Positions 1 through 7,437 of a DNA stretch of 64,000 nucleotides are shown piece after piece (position 1 is the first letter of the stretch; each line of letters starts with the position of its first letter). Both the position numbers and the translations under genes were made by a program. Source of the stretch: Lacticaseibacillus mingshuiensis (lineage in GTDB: Bacteria; Bacillota; Bacilli; Lactobacillales; Lactobacillaceae); assembly GCF_016861785.1 (NCBI RefSeq), contig NZ_BOLS01000008.1, positions 1 to 64,000 of the forward strand, in the 5' to 3' direction. The notes under the pieces were generated by a model. It did no database searches. It saw only the letters and a list, made by a program, of their open reading frames with translations, and had not been told where the DNA came from.

Positions 1-77
1 ACAGGATATCTGTTCTTGATGTTTTTTATTGTCCAAAAAATTTTGAGACAGTGGCTAACTTGATTCTAAAATGCGCG
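1..77 (-). mobile_element. Inverted terminal fragment of an IS30-family element
   Basis: These 77 bases are the exact reverse complement of 2972-3048, the 5' end of the intact-looking IS30 element at 2975-4229. A second, oppositely oriented copy of that element therefore probably continues to the left of the window. The fragment carries an outward promoter-like pair (ttgaga at 43-48 and taaaat at 67-72) that would read into the truncated transposase to its right. Confidence 0.75.
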
Positions 78-1083
78 TCAGACTAACACCCACAAGCATT
101 ACCAACAACTCAGTTTTAGCGACTGTGCTACAATTCAGGCCCTTCGGGCTGCTGGTGACACCGCGACCGTGATTGCACAGAAGCTTCATCGCAGTAAAGC
201 GACAATCTCACGAGAAATCACGCGTGGATCTGTAACTCAGCTCGACTCGAAGCGTCACTCGCATCAAGTCTATCTTGCGGAAACTGCCCAAGCCATGCAC
301 GACCGTAAACGCGATAGAACCGGTCACTACGCCTTTCTTAAGACCGGCCGTGCGTTCTTCAAGGCTCTCGCCAGGGAGCTTACTCGTAAGCCGCGCGTAC
401 ACAGCGTTGATAGCTTCGTACACTTCTATCGCGACCAGGGCAAGGCTTGCCCTTCAACGACAACTGTGTATCGCTACATCGACGCCGGGCTGCTTGAGCT
501 AGACAACATGACACTTCCCAAGAAGCTCCGACGCCGCATCAAAGGCTATAAGAGCGCCCACAAGCGCAAGAATAAGAAGATATACGGCGACTCAATCGAG
601 TTGCGTCCTGCGGCCGTGAATGACCGCACAGGCGTGGGACATTGGGAAGGCGACTTGGTTAAAGGTATTCGCTTATCTGATGAGCCAGCATTAATGACGC
701 TCACAGAACGGTACAGCCGGACTGAGATCATCGTCAAGATTCCTGACTATCATGCGGGCACCTGCCTTAAAGCCTTGCAGGCCACGATCGACGACTACGG
801 GGCCAAGGAGTTTGAGAGTATCACTTTTGACAATGGTTCCGAGTTTGCCAAGTTATCAGAGATTGTTGGAACCCAGATTTACTTCGCGCATCCGTACTCG
901 CCTTGGGAGCGTGGCACAAACGAGAACACCAATGGACTGCTTAGGGAATTCTTCCCGAAAGGGAAGTCTCTCAGAGCAGTTATCCTGGTTGAAATTCAAG
1001 CAGTCCAATCCGCACTGAACCATCGTCCAAGACGTATTCTGAACTATCTTCGCCCATGCGATTACTACCGATGCATGGCGTAA
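70..1083 (+). pseudogene. IS30-family transposase, lacking its start codon
   Basis: The frame is open from position 70, after an in-frame TAA at 67-69, and encodes an N-terminal helix-turn-helix (KLHRSKATISREI) and a DDE integrase core. The core shows GHWEGD for the first Asp, FDNGSEF for the second, and ERGTNENTN for the catalytic Glu. No standard start codon occurs before the GTG at 169, which would remove about 33 residues. An ATG at 71 lies in another frame; dropping two bases from the local CGCG would restore it, so a junction artefact of IS insertion is likely. The catalytic residues look intact, but the gene is probably not translated normally. Confidence 0.8.
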
Positions 1084-1137
1084 CAGACTAGACCACTATC
1101 AAGGATTCGTTATCATCGTTGCACTTGACTTTAAAAT
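78..1137 (+). mobile_element. IS30-family insertion sequence A, 5'-truncated
   Basis: It contains a transposase frame from about position 70 to 1083 and a right end near 1113-1137 (ttgcacttgactttaaaat), a sequence resembling IS30-family terminal repeats. Its own left inverted repeat and start codon are missing; they are replaced at position 77/78 by the end of the other IS30 element, so it looks inactivated by that insertion. Confidence 0.7.
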
Positions 1138-1148
1138 TGGGGTTTTTT

Positions 1149-1865
1149 CTAATTTTCATTGTCTTCTTCACGGGCATATTTTTGCTTTATTTTTTCCGCA
1201 TCTTTTTCAACCATCAGCCCATCTCTAATTTCAATAATCCGGTCACAGTACTGAACCAAGCGAATATCGTGTGTCACCATGATGATCGCTTTGTTTTTTT
1301 CCTTTGATTCTTTAGCCAAAATTTCTACAACTTCAAAAGCTCGTTCTGAGTCCAAGCTAGCGGTTGGTTCATCTGCCAAAATAATTGTAGGATCATTATA
1401 TAACGCACGTGCAATCGCCACACGCTGACGTTCTCCGCCTGACAATTCCTCTGGATATTTTTTTACCAACTTAGAAACTCCTAGTTGATCAAATAATTTA
1501 TCTTTCGATAAGTGCTGTTCCTTGCTACTAATTTTATCGACCAATTTCAGCTGATTTTCGACACTTAAAAACGGAATCAAATTTGAAGCTTGCAAGATAA
1601 AGCCAATTTTTTTAAACCTCAACTTGGCCCGCGTTTTTTCTTTTTCTTCACTAAAGTTTTCACCGTTGATTTTAACTTGACCCTCAGTAGGTGACTGTAG
1701 TCCCCCTGCAAGCGTAAGAAAGGTACTTTTTCCTGAACCAGAAGGGCCAATTATTGCGACAAATTCGCCTTTTTCAACTTTGAAATTTGTTGTTTTTAAT
1801 GCTTCGATTGTTGTGTCGCCGTCTTTGAACTGTTTTTTAACATCAATGAATTCTATTGCGCTCAC
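1149..1865 (-). CDS. ABC transporter ATPase, HrtA/MacB-like (heme or peptide efflux)
   Basis: This is a 238-residue ATPase of the MacB/LolD type that would power the FtsX-like permease encoded just upstream. Walker A (GPSGSGKS) is at residues 40-47, the LSGGERQR signature at about 141-148, Walker B (ILADEP) at about 162-167, and the switch histidine in VTHD near 199. It lies 10 bp after the permease stop codon, so the two form one operon. Both genes are A/T-rich compared with the GC-rich chromosome further right, which points to horizontal acquisition. The best family match from memory is HrtA of heme-efflux systems, but the substrate is inferred. The gene ends about 12 bp from the right end of IS30-A. 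Confidence 0.8.
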   Translation of the reverse strand: MSAIEFIDVKKQFKDGDTTIEALKTTNFKVEKGEFVAIIGPSGSGKSTFLTLAGGLQSPTEGQVKINGENFSEEKEKTRAKLRFKKIGFILQASNLIPFLSVENQLKLVDKISSKEQHLSKDKLFDQLGVSKLVKKYPEELSGGERQRVAIARALYNDPTIILADEPTASLDSERAFEVVEILAKESKEKNKAIIMVTHDIRLVQYCDRIIEIRDGLMVEKDAEKIKQKYAREEDNEN

Positions 1866-1875
1866 ACTATCACTC

Positions 1876-2946
1876 CTAACCTATCGCCTTTAGAGGATCG
1901 ATCTTTACAATCGTCCTAACTGAGAATAACGCACCTGAAACTGCGAACAATAGCATCAAAATACTAACACCTATCAAAAATAAGTAATTATTTTGATACG
2001 GAACCGCGGCTGGCAATAGAAAAGATGTCAAAATACTTGTTAAAGCACCTATTACAACACCCACAAAAGCCAATAAGAATGTTTGAACAATGACAGATTT
2101 AGCAATGTAGCCGCTCGAAATTCCTTGTGCCTTCATGACGCCAAATATTTTTTGCTTTTGCATGGTCAAGACATACACAAAAATACCAATAACAATTGCC
2201 GCAATAACAATAAGAAACCCAATCATAAAGCCAAAAGTAAGTACTTGTGCACTGTACCCTGGTAAATCATTGATGAAATTGCCCACTGAAATTTTTTCTA
2301 AATCATCAGGATATGCGGCAAGAGGTCCCCTAATCACAATGCCGTTGATTCGCGCATTCTCACTCGTATCCTCTTTTTCAAAGCGAATTTCTTGAAACGC
2401 GTTAATGCTCGTGTATAACACTGGTGAAACGCTAAATTTTGCATTTTCTGTAAAACCAACTACTGTGAGCTTTTTTTCATTCCCCGAAAGCGAAAGCTCA
2501 TCACCTATTTTAATGCCGTATTGCTCCTTCACACTACTATCAGCAACCACTTCATCATTTGAAGCAAACATCTTTCCCTCAACTATTTTAGGTGCTAAGA
2601 AGCTGTCTGCCTCAATCCCAAAAAAACTAACGTCAATTTTTTCATTATCTTCTGAAGAATTGTCAACGATTACGCCAGGTGTTTGTGCAAGTAAGGCTTT
2701 ATTTTTGGCATCTACATTGTCTAATTCCTTTCTGGCAATCATTGACATATTTAAATTTGAATTGGCTTCTTTACTCAATAAAATCGTATCTGCCTGCCAT
2801 TTATCAATAGCTGTTCGATTGTCTTGTGCAAGTCCATAAGCAAGTCCTGTCAAGAAAAACACCAAATAGGCGATTAAGAACATTACGCCCATTACCAAGC
2901 TATATCTTAATTTAGCATGTTTTATTTCATTCCAAGCTAAAAACAT
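1876..2946 (-). CDS. FtsX-like ABC permease, HrtB-like
   Basis: This is a 356-residue permease with the MacB/HrtB layout: a membrane segment near residues 18-40, a large extracytoplasmic domain at about 45-230, then three membrane segments at about 235-258, 285-310 and 322-345. It would pair with the adjacent ATPase to export heme or a similar toxic amphiphile, which is family knowledge rather than something the sequence proves. The start follows the ribosome site agaggtgac. Only about 28 bp separate its start codon from the IS30-B end, so any native promoter and TetR-type regulator (usual for hrtBA) have been removed. Expression probably depends on a promoter in the IS end. Confidence 0.78.
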   Translation of the reverse strand: MFLAWNEIKHAKLRYSLVMGVMFLIAYLVFFLTGLAYGLAQDNRTAIDKWQADTILLSKEANSNLNMSMIARKELDNVDAKNKALLAQTPGVIVDNSSEDNEKIDVSFFGIEADSFLAPKIVEGKMFASNDEVVADSSVKEQYGIKIGDELSLSGNEKKLTVVGFTENAKFSVSPVLYTSINAFQEIRFEKEDTSENARINGIVIRGPLAAYPDDLEKISVGNFINDLPGYSAQVLTFGFMIGFLIVIAAIVIGIFVYVLTMQKQKIFGVMKAQGISSGYIAKSVIVQTFLLAFVGVVIGALTSILTSFLLPAAVPYQNNYLFLIGVSILMLLFAVSGALFSVRTIVKIDPLKAIG

Positions 2947-2976
2947 ATTGTCACCTCTACTAAAAAATGTTCGCGC

Positions 2977-3006
2977 ATTTTAGAATCAAGTTAGCCACTG
3001 TCTCAA
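2977..3006 (-). promoter_or_regulatory. Outward promoter in the IS30-B left end, reading into hrtB-like gene
   Basis: On the minus strand there is a TTGAGA -35 box (3001-3006), an 18-base spacer and a TAAAAT -10 box (2977-2982), each matching five of six consensus bases. Transcription would start near 2970, about 24 bases before the permease start and just ahead of its ribosome site. The promoter overlaps the IS terminal repeat. Confidence 0.55.
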
Positions 3007-3092
3007 AATTTTTTGGACAATAAAAAACATCAAGAACAGATATCCTGTATCATTGAAGTTCCTACACAAACAATGGAAGAGGTATTGTCCTG

Positions 3093-4154
3093 ATGCATGA
3101 ACAGGATATCACACGTCGTCAACCAGGTCATCATTTGTCTCAAATGGAACGCGGTAGAATTGCAGAACTTTACGCCACCGGCACCTCCAAACGCGAAATT
3201 GCTGCCAAAATTGGCGTCTGCCATCAAACCATCAATAATGAGATTGACCGAGGGACTGTCAAGCAGGCTAAGCGCATTAATGGCAAACTAATCTATCATA
3301 CGGAATATAGTCCTGAAGCTGCTCAGACGCGCTATGAGACCGCACGTCTGAATTGTCATAGGCCGGATAAAATCGCCGCTACAAGCCACTTCCTGGCCTG
3401 GTATGTTAATCAGGCCAAGACTGAACACTGGTCGCCTGATGCAGCCGTTGGCGCCGCACGGCGAGCCAAGCTATTCACCCCTGAGGAGATGGTGTGCACA
3501 ACCACTTTATATCGCTACATCGATGATCAACGCTTAGAAATTCGGAACATCGATCTCGTGGAGAAGGCAAATCGGCGGACCAAGCAACACAAGAGCACTA
3601 AGCATAAGCGCCTAGCCGGCCGCAGTATTGAGAAGCGTCCTAAGGCTGTCGAACGCCGCAAGCAGTTCGGACATTGGGAGATGGATACCGTTGTCGGGAA
3701 ACGCAATGGCCGTGAGAGCGTCATCCTTAGCCTGATTGAGCGGAAGACTCGTTGCCAACTTCTCCGACTGATCGACGGCCGAGACTCGGACTCTGTGGAG
3801 TTTGCGTTACGAGAAATCAAGCTTGAGTGGGGTGACTGTCTGCGCACGATTACCGCAGACAATGGCCCGGAGTTCTCGACTCTGAATAAGGCCTTTGAGG
3901 ATACAGATACAGACATCTTCTACGCGCATTCATACACCTCATGCGATCGCGGCTCCAACAAGGCCCACAATCGCATGATTAGACGTGACTACCCAAAAGG
4001 CGAGTCGCTGGATGATGTTAGTCCCAGCCAGGTGCTGGCTACCCAAGACCGTCTTAACGGGCTTCCCCGGAGAAAGATAGACTACCGTAGCCCCCAGGAG
4101 TGTTTTGAGACCGAAGTGCGCCGGACTCGGCGTTCAGCACAACACGTAAGCTAA
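3093..4154 (+). CDS. IS30-family transposase with altered catalytic Glu
   Basis: This is a 353-residue transposase. The N-terminal helix-turn-helix (GTSKREIAAKIGVCHQTINN, residues about 30-49) binds the element ends, and the C-terminal half is a DDE core. The first Asp is in GHWEMD and the second in ADNGPEF. At the spacing expected for the third residue (34 positions after the second Asp) the motif reads DRGSNKAHN where IS30 relatives, including IS30-A here, have a Glu (NEN). A Glu-to-Lys change (GAG to AAG) would abolish strand transfer. Length and both ends are otherwise complete. The ATG at 3093 heads the full frame; another lies at 3144. Confidence 0.85.
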   Translation: MHEQDITRRQPGHHLSQMERGRIAELYATGTSKREIAAKIGVCHQTINNEIDRGTVKQAKRINGKLIYHTEYSPEAAQTRYETARLNCHRPDKIAATSHFLAWYVNQAKTEHWSPDAAVGAARRAKLFTPEEMVCTTTLYRYIDDQRLEIRNIDLVEKANRRTKQHKSTKHKRLAGRSIEKRPKAVERRKQFGHWEMDTVVGKRNGRESVILSLIERKTRCQLLRLIDGRDSDSVEFALREIKLEWGDCLRTITADNGPEFSTLNKAFEDTDTDIFYAHSYTSCDRGSNKAHNRMIRRDYPKGESLDDVSPSQVLATQDRLNGLPRRKIDYRSPQECFETEVRRTRRSAQHVS

Positions 4155-4228
4155 ACAATGAACCACTCATAAGATAACAGACTGTTCTTGGGAGTGTCTC
4201 AACACCCCGGCTAACTTGTTCTTGCAAT

Positions 4229-4260
4229 TTTGGGAATTCTTTTTTCCCCGCTTCGTTCAT
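4229..4260 (-). pseudogene. 5' stub of a gene interrupted by IS30-B
   Basis: An ATG at 4260-4258 follows a good ribosome site (gaggagc, 7 bases upstream) and opens a frame MNEAGKKEFP before running into the right end of IS30-B. The frame then continues as meaningless sequence inside the IS. I take it as the first 10-14 codons of a cargo gene of the left island, whose body has been displaced or lost. Its product cannot be guessed from this stub. Confidence 0.4.
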
Positions 4261-4444
4261 CAGTAAGCTCCTCTATTATGGTGCTATTTTGACGATAGAC
4301 ATCGTCGGTCGTGTAGTCCCTTGTCCAAGTATATCCATTATAAATTAGGAACTCAATGAACTGCCCAACATAGACTGCGCAAAAATAGACTGCCTCCAGA
4401 TAGATACATGTATCGCTTTTTTCGTAGATTTGAGTTAAACAAAA
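4261..4444. other. Intergenic stretch between gene stub and island terminator
   Basis: This is moderately A/T-rich and contains a TATAAT-like box in the upstream region of the stub gene (minus strand) and the short palindrome gatacatgtatc near 4402-4413. I see no gene in it. Confidence 0.4.
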
Positions 4445-4493
4445 AAATCCCCGCCAACTCAGCCCTCAATCGGCCCAAACTTGGCGGGGATTT
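4445..4493 (-). terminator. Intrinsic terminator at the right end of the left island
   Basis: The 13-base arms aaatccccgccaa (4445-4457) and ttggcggggattt (4481-4493) are perfectly complementary, and the minus-strand transcript ends in a T run. It would stop transcription from the integrase gene. A terminator occupies the equivalent position in the right element end (12944-12977). Confidence 0.7.
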
Positions 4494-4501
4494 TGGCGGG
4501 G
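4481..4501 (+). repeat. Arm-site-like motif, copy 1
   Basis: The sequence ttggcggggattttggcggg is a near copy of 12982-13002. It starts 110 bases left of the attachment core at 4591, and the copy at 12982 starts exactly 110 bases left of the core at 13092. A degenerate third copy lies at 4664-4684, inside the 3' end of the integrase gene. Confidence 0.55.
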
Positions 4502-4549
4502 AACGTAACAATTCCCCCGCCAATCATATCCTTTGCATCTCCCGAAAGC

Positions 4550-4567
4550 GCCGTTAAATCAACATTC
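4550..4567 (+). repeat. 18-bp direct repeat near attachment core, left copy
   Basis: The 18 bases beginning gccgttaaatcaacattc are identical to 13051-13068 and lie 41 bases from the attachment core, the same distance as in the right copy. Confidence 0.8.
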
Positions 4568-4590
4568 CGGGTTCAATTTACATGTACCTT

Positions 4591-4602
4591 TTATTCCCAC
4601 TC
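4591..4602. other. Left attachment site core (att) of the guaA element
   Basis: The sequence ttattcccactc matches 11 of 12 bases of ttattcccattc at 13092-13103, which encodes the last codons and stop of guaA on the minus strand. Integration into the 3' end of guaA is an established habit of many genomic islands. The core bounds the element on its integrase side. Confidence 0.7.
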
Positions 4603-4643
4603 AAGAGAAAGTGCACTCATAGGAATGCCTACATATCAACGTT

Positions 4644-5879
4644 TCAAGCATCTTTCCGGCTTTCCGGTGGTGTGCTTGGTGGGGCACCAAGTTCACTCAA
4701 ATTTTTGATTGCTTGATTGCCGTTAAACTTAACCGAACTCTGTTCAGCTGTATCTACTTTGATATTACCTTCCATCTGTTCCACGATAGCTGTATCTGCA
4801 CCTACCCACATATGTGAATAGTTTTTCAAGGTAACATCCGGCCCACTGTGGCCAAGCCGCTTAGATAAGACCAAGACGGACACGTTAAACTCATTAATCA
4901 GGTATGAAGCGTGGCTATGGCGGAGTCCCTTCCCTTGGATAGGTTTCACCCCAGCCGCTGTCGCATAGCGCTGAATAACACGTGCTAGCGTGGATTTAAT
5001 CATCGGCAGTCCATCATAGGTAAACACGAAGTCATCATCATGCCCTAACCCTGCTTGTTTCTGCCGTTCCCGCCACTTACGCAATACATCAACCGTTGTA
5101 TCATCTAGCGCAATCGTCCGCTTACCATCGGCAGTCTTCGTATAGTCTTTTCGTGTCCAATCAGTCCGCGATTTCAGATACAACATATGGTGAACTCGTA
5201 AATGCTTGTTATCCAGGTCTATATCACTCCACCAGAGTGCCATACCTTCATTAACCCGAACCCCAGTCATGAAATAGACCCATAACATCACAAAGTACAG
5301 ATTCTCCAGAAAATTACCGATGTAGATTTGTTTGATAACCGCTTTGAACTCATTCGCCGTCCAATATGGGACAATGGCTTTCGATTTAGGAATTGCTTTG
5401 ATGCGTTTTGACACATTGAAATCAAGGTACTGTAAGGAAACAGCCCTATCTAATGTCTTGCGAAACATTCCGAACACCAAACTGGCATACGATTGAGAGT
5501 AACCAGCGCCACCTTCATCAGTATCAGTCAGCAAAAAGGTTCGAAAATTCTGAACATCTTCAATATTAATGTCGCGCAGTTGCTTTGACCCAAAGCGGTC
5601 ACAGAACTGCACAAACGCACCTTGACGTACGGCAAACGTACTTTCTTCAACTTCAGTCTTGTACGCAGGAATATAGACTTGCTCCATATACTCACGATAC
5701 GTCATCTGATAGTTTGCGTAACTGTTCACCTGATAATACTCTCGTTTTACGCGGGTCAGTTCCCTATTCGCCGCCATAGCCGTCTTAAACGGGCGGCCGG
5801 TTAAGTCTTTGCGCGCCTTCTTTCTAACCCTTCGACCCGTAATACGGTCAATGCCCAATTCTGTCTGGTAAAAATACAT
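4644..5879 (-). CDS. Tyrosine recombinase (ICE/IME integrase), possible nonsense codon upstream
   Basis: This site-specific recombinase would integrate and excise the element at guaA. From the internal ATG at 5879 it encodes 411 residues: an arm-binding start, a SAM-like core-binding domain (about 60-160) and a C-terminal catalytic domain. The catalytic residues are Arg208 in TGVRVNE, Arg320 in GLRHSHAS, His343 in RLGHSG and Tyr354 in KNYSHMW. The first His of the HxxR box is Lys. A better-placed start (ATG 5942-5940, with a gtggag ribosome site) is exactly in frame, but its seventh codon is TAA (5924-5922). The 14 codons between that stop and 5879 (TTKYAGVFKDLKSG) look like true integrase N terminus, so the gene may have a nonsense mutation. 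It is the last gene of a leftward operon. Confidence 0.85.
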   Translation of the reverse strand: MYFYQTELGIDRITGRRVRKKARKDLTGRPFKTAMAANRELTRVKREYYQVNSYANYQMTYREYMEQVYIPAYKTEVEESTFAVRQGAFVQFCDRFGSKQLRDINIEDVQNFRTFLLTDTDEGGAGYSQSYASLVFGMFRKTLDRAVSLQYLDFNVSKRIKAIPKSKAIVPYWTANEFKAVIKQIYIGNFLENLYFVMLWVYFMTGVRVNEGMALWWSDIDLDNKHLRVHHMLYLKSRTDWTRKDYTKTADGKRTIALDDTTVDVLRKWRERQKQAGLGHDDDFVFTYDGLPMIKSTLARVIQRYATAAGVKPIQGKGLRHSHASYLINEFNVSVLVLSKRLGHSGPDVTLKNYSHMWVGADTAIVEQMEGNIKVDTAEQSSVKFNGNQAIKNLSELGAPPSTPPESRKDA

Positions 5880-5948
5880 ACCGCTTTTCAGGTCTTTGAA
5901 AACACCTGCATATTTCGTTGTTTATTGTAGCTTACTTGTCATCACTAA

Positions 5949-6146
5949 TCACTCCACTTCTCGGTGAAGTGTTGTGCCAATGATTGACTCAACGACCTCG
6001 GTCGGGACACGTCCCAATCGGCGATTGTTGTAAAACGGGTACCCCTTTTGTACCATAATTGCTTTGGCTTGGCAAATCAGACTACGTGCAGTGTGCTCTT
6101 TGTAGCCAATTGCCATCAAGTCTTGTTTACAAATTGTATTCGTCAT
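5949..6146 (-). CDS. DUF3173 family protein (excisionase-position gene)
   Basis: This small basic protein of about 65 residues (start chosen at MTNTICKQDL) resembles DUF3173, which commonly sits directly upstream of integrases in Tn916/ICESt-like elements. The helix-rich segment DLMAIGYKEHTARSLICQAK looks DNA-binding. It stops 7 bp before the probable integrase start, so the genes are coupled. A longer frame begins at 6182. Function in excision is inferred from position. Confidence 0.7.
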   Translation of the reverse strand: MTNTICKQDLMAIGYKEHTARSLICQAKAIMVQKGYPFYNNRRLGRVPTEVVESIIGTTLHREVE

Positions 6147-6214
6147 AATCATTCTCGTTTCTTTCATTCTTACAAGAAGCATGAGATACTAAACGAGTAG
6201 ACCCATTGTCTACG

Positions 6215-7435
6215 CTAGGAACGGGGACTATCACCATCTGCTGTTGGAGGCGTGGTGGTAGTCTCTTTTTGTATCGCTTCTTGAGTAGTATCAATTTCGG
6301 CAAAGAGTTCAAATAGAGTTCGCTTCGCCATCTCTTTTCGATGAAGTGTAACCCATCGAACAGCATCATCAGGGGGGTGACGTCCACGAAGATAGACAGC
6401 CGCCATCCTTAGCAATAACTCAATACCAGAATTGTTCCCCCAGATTGCATCACATTTAAACATCGTAGTGAACAACCCAGAATTAAACATCAAATACTGA
6501 ATTGACCTAATAAGCTCGCTATCTCGTGGACTCTCCAAACGTAACCGGCTGAAATCGTGCTCACCCGCATCAACCACGTTCAGGAGCGCAACCGTTAAGT
6601 CAGCATATTCTTCTGTCTCAACGTCCACAAAGCGGTACTTCTCCAGTAGCTTACTCGCGATGAACGCCTTCATTGACTGTTCATCGCTACCCAGCTCATC
6701 ACGAATACTGTCCGTAATCTGATGCGCATACTTACCTTTGAACACCGCTTCAAGTCGCACCCAGCTTTCAACTGCCAATGCTTCTTCATAACGAAAACTG
6801 GGTTGCTCCATCTGCTCACGCCGCTTGTCGTAAACGCGCATGAACAGCCGCGTGTTGCCCTTCTTTGAGCCCACATAGAAAGTCTCAACAATCTTATTAA
6901 CCTCATGCGCCGATAAGCCTGATGGGTTCTTTTTGCCATCAGCATTCTGAATAATCCATGAACCATCAGTCAAATGCCGGTATAAGTCATCAACGGTAAA
7001 ATTGTAGTTCTGAAAATCAGCGGTAAAGTCGATTCGACTAAGCCGTGACTGAAAATCATCGGTCACCATCAGCAAACAGAACTGCTTAATCGTCATTGGC
7101 GATTGATGCAATCTAGCCCACTCATGGCAATAACGCGCCCAAGCATAAGCAGAGAACTTAACCACAATCCCCATCTGAACGTTTTCAGGATGATAGGCAA
7201 TGGCAAAATAGAACGGGTTATCACCATACTGATAACCAATCGTATAGCCTTGAGGAATTTTACCGGTCAATGGTGTTTCTTGGCCAAACACAGTTTCAAG
7301 CTCTGTCATTTGGGAAAAACGATTAATGACATTAATGGCTACTGGTGACCAGTCACGGATATCGTCTAGTTGAGATTTATCAACCGTCAGTACCATTGTG
7401 AACTCATCAATCCCTATTAAAAGTGTTGGTTCCAT
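6215..7435 (-). CDS. mobT: MobT-like relaxase / Rep_trans replication initiation factor
   Basis: This 406-residue protein has the features of the Rep_trans family (PF02486) to which MobT of ICESt3 and Orf20 of Tn916 belong. Such proteins nick the transfer origin and can start rolling-circle replication. Seen in the sequence are the N-terminal HTH-like region, RLSRIDFTADF around residue 135, and FYVGSKKGNTRLFMRVYDKR around 185-205, the family's most recognisable block, holding the probable catalytic Tyr. The C terminus ends in a Thr/Pro tail. A clean ribosome site (aaaggagatt) precedes the ATG. It starts 2 bp after the coupling protein stop, so an origin cannot lie between them as it does in Tn916. 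Confidence 0.8.
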   Translation of the reverse strand: MEPTLLIGIDEFTMVLTVDKSQLDDIRDWSPVAINVINRFSQMTELETVFGQETPLTGKIPQGYTIGYQYGDNPFYFAIAYHPENVQMGIVVKFSAYAWARYCHEWARLHQSPMTIKQFCLLMVTDDFQSRLSRIDFTADFQNYNFTVDDLYRHLTDGSWIIQNADGKKNPSGLSAHEVNKIVETFYVGSKKGNTRLFMRVYDKRREQMEQPSFRYEEALAVESWVRLEAVFKGKYAHQITDSIRDELGSDEQSMKAFIASKLLEKYRFVDVETEEYADLTVALLNVVDAGEHDFSRLRLESPRDSELIRSIQYLMFNSGLFTTMFKCDAIWGNNSGIELLLRMAAVYLRGRHPPDDAVRWVTLHRKEMAKRTLFELFAEIDTTQEAIQKETTTTPPTADGDSPRS

Positions 7436-7437
7436 TT

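Larger units (their letters stand above)
2975..4229 (+). mobile_element. IS30-family insertion sequence B
   Basis: The element is about 1.25 kb. Its ends share the inverted motif caagttagcc (2988-2997 at the left and, inverted, 4209-4218 at the right), and the similarity continues outward imperfectly, so the exact borders are uncertain by about 10 bp. It carries one transposase gene. Its left end is duplicated in inverse orientation at 1-77, so the intervening hrt genes and IS30-A sit between inverted copies of one IS end. Confidence 0.75.

Noticed and set aside
4054-4260. 68-codon minus-strand frame over the IS30-B end
   Set aside because: Only its first 10-14 codons lie outside the IS; the remainder is antisense to the transposase.
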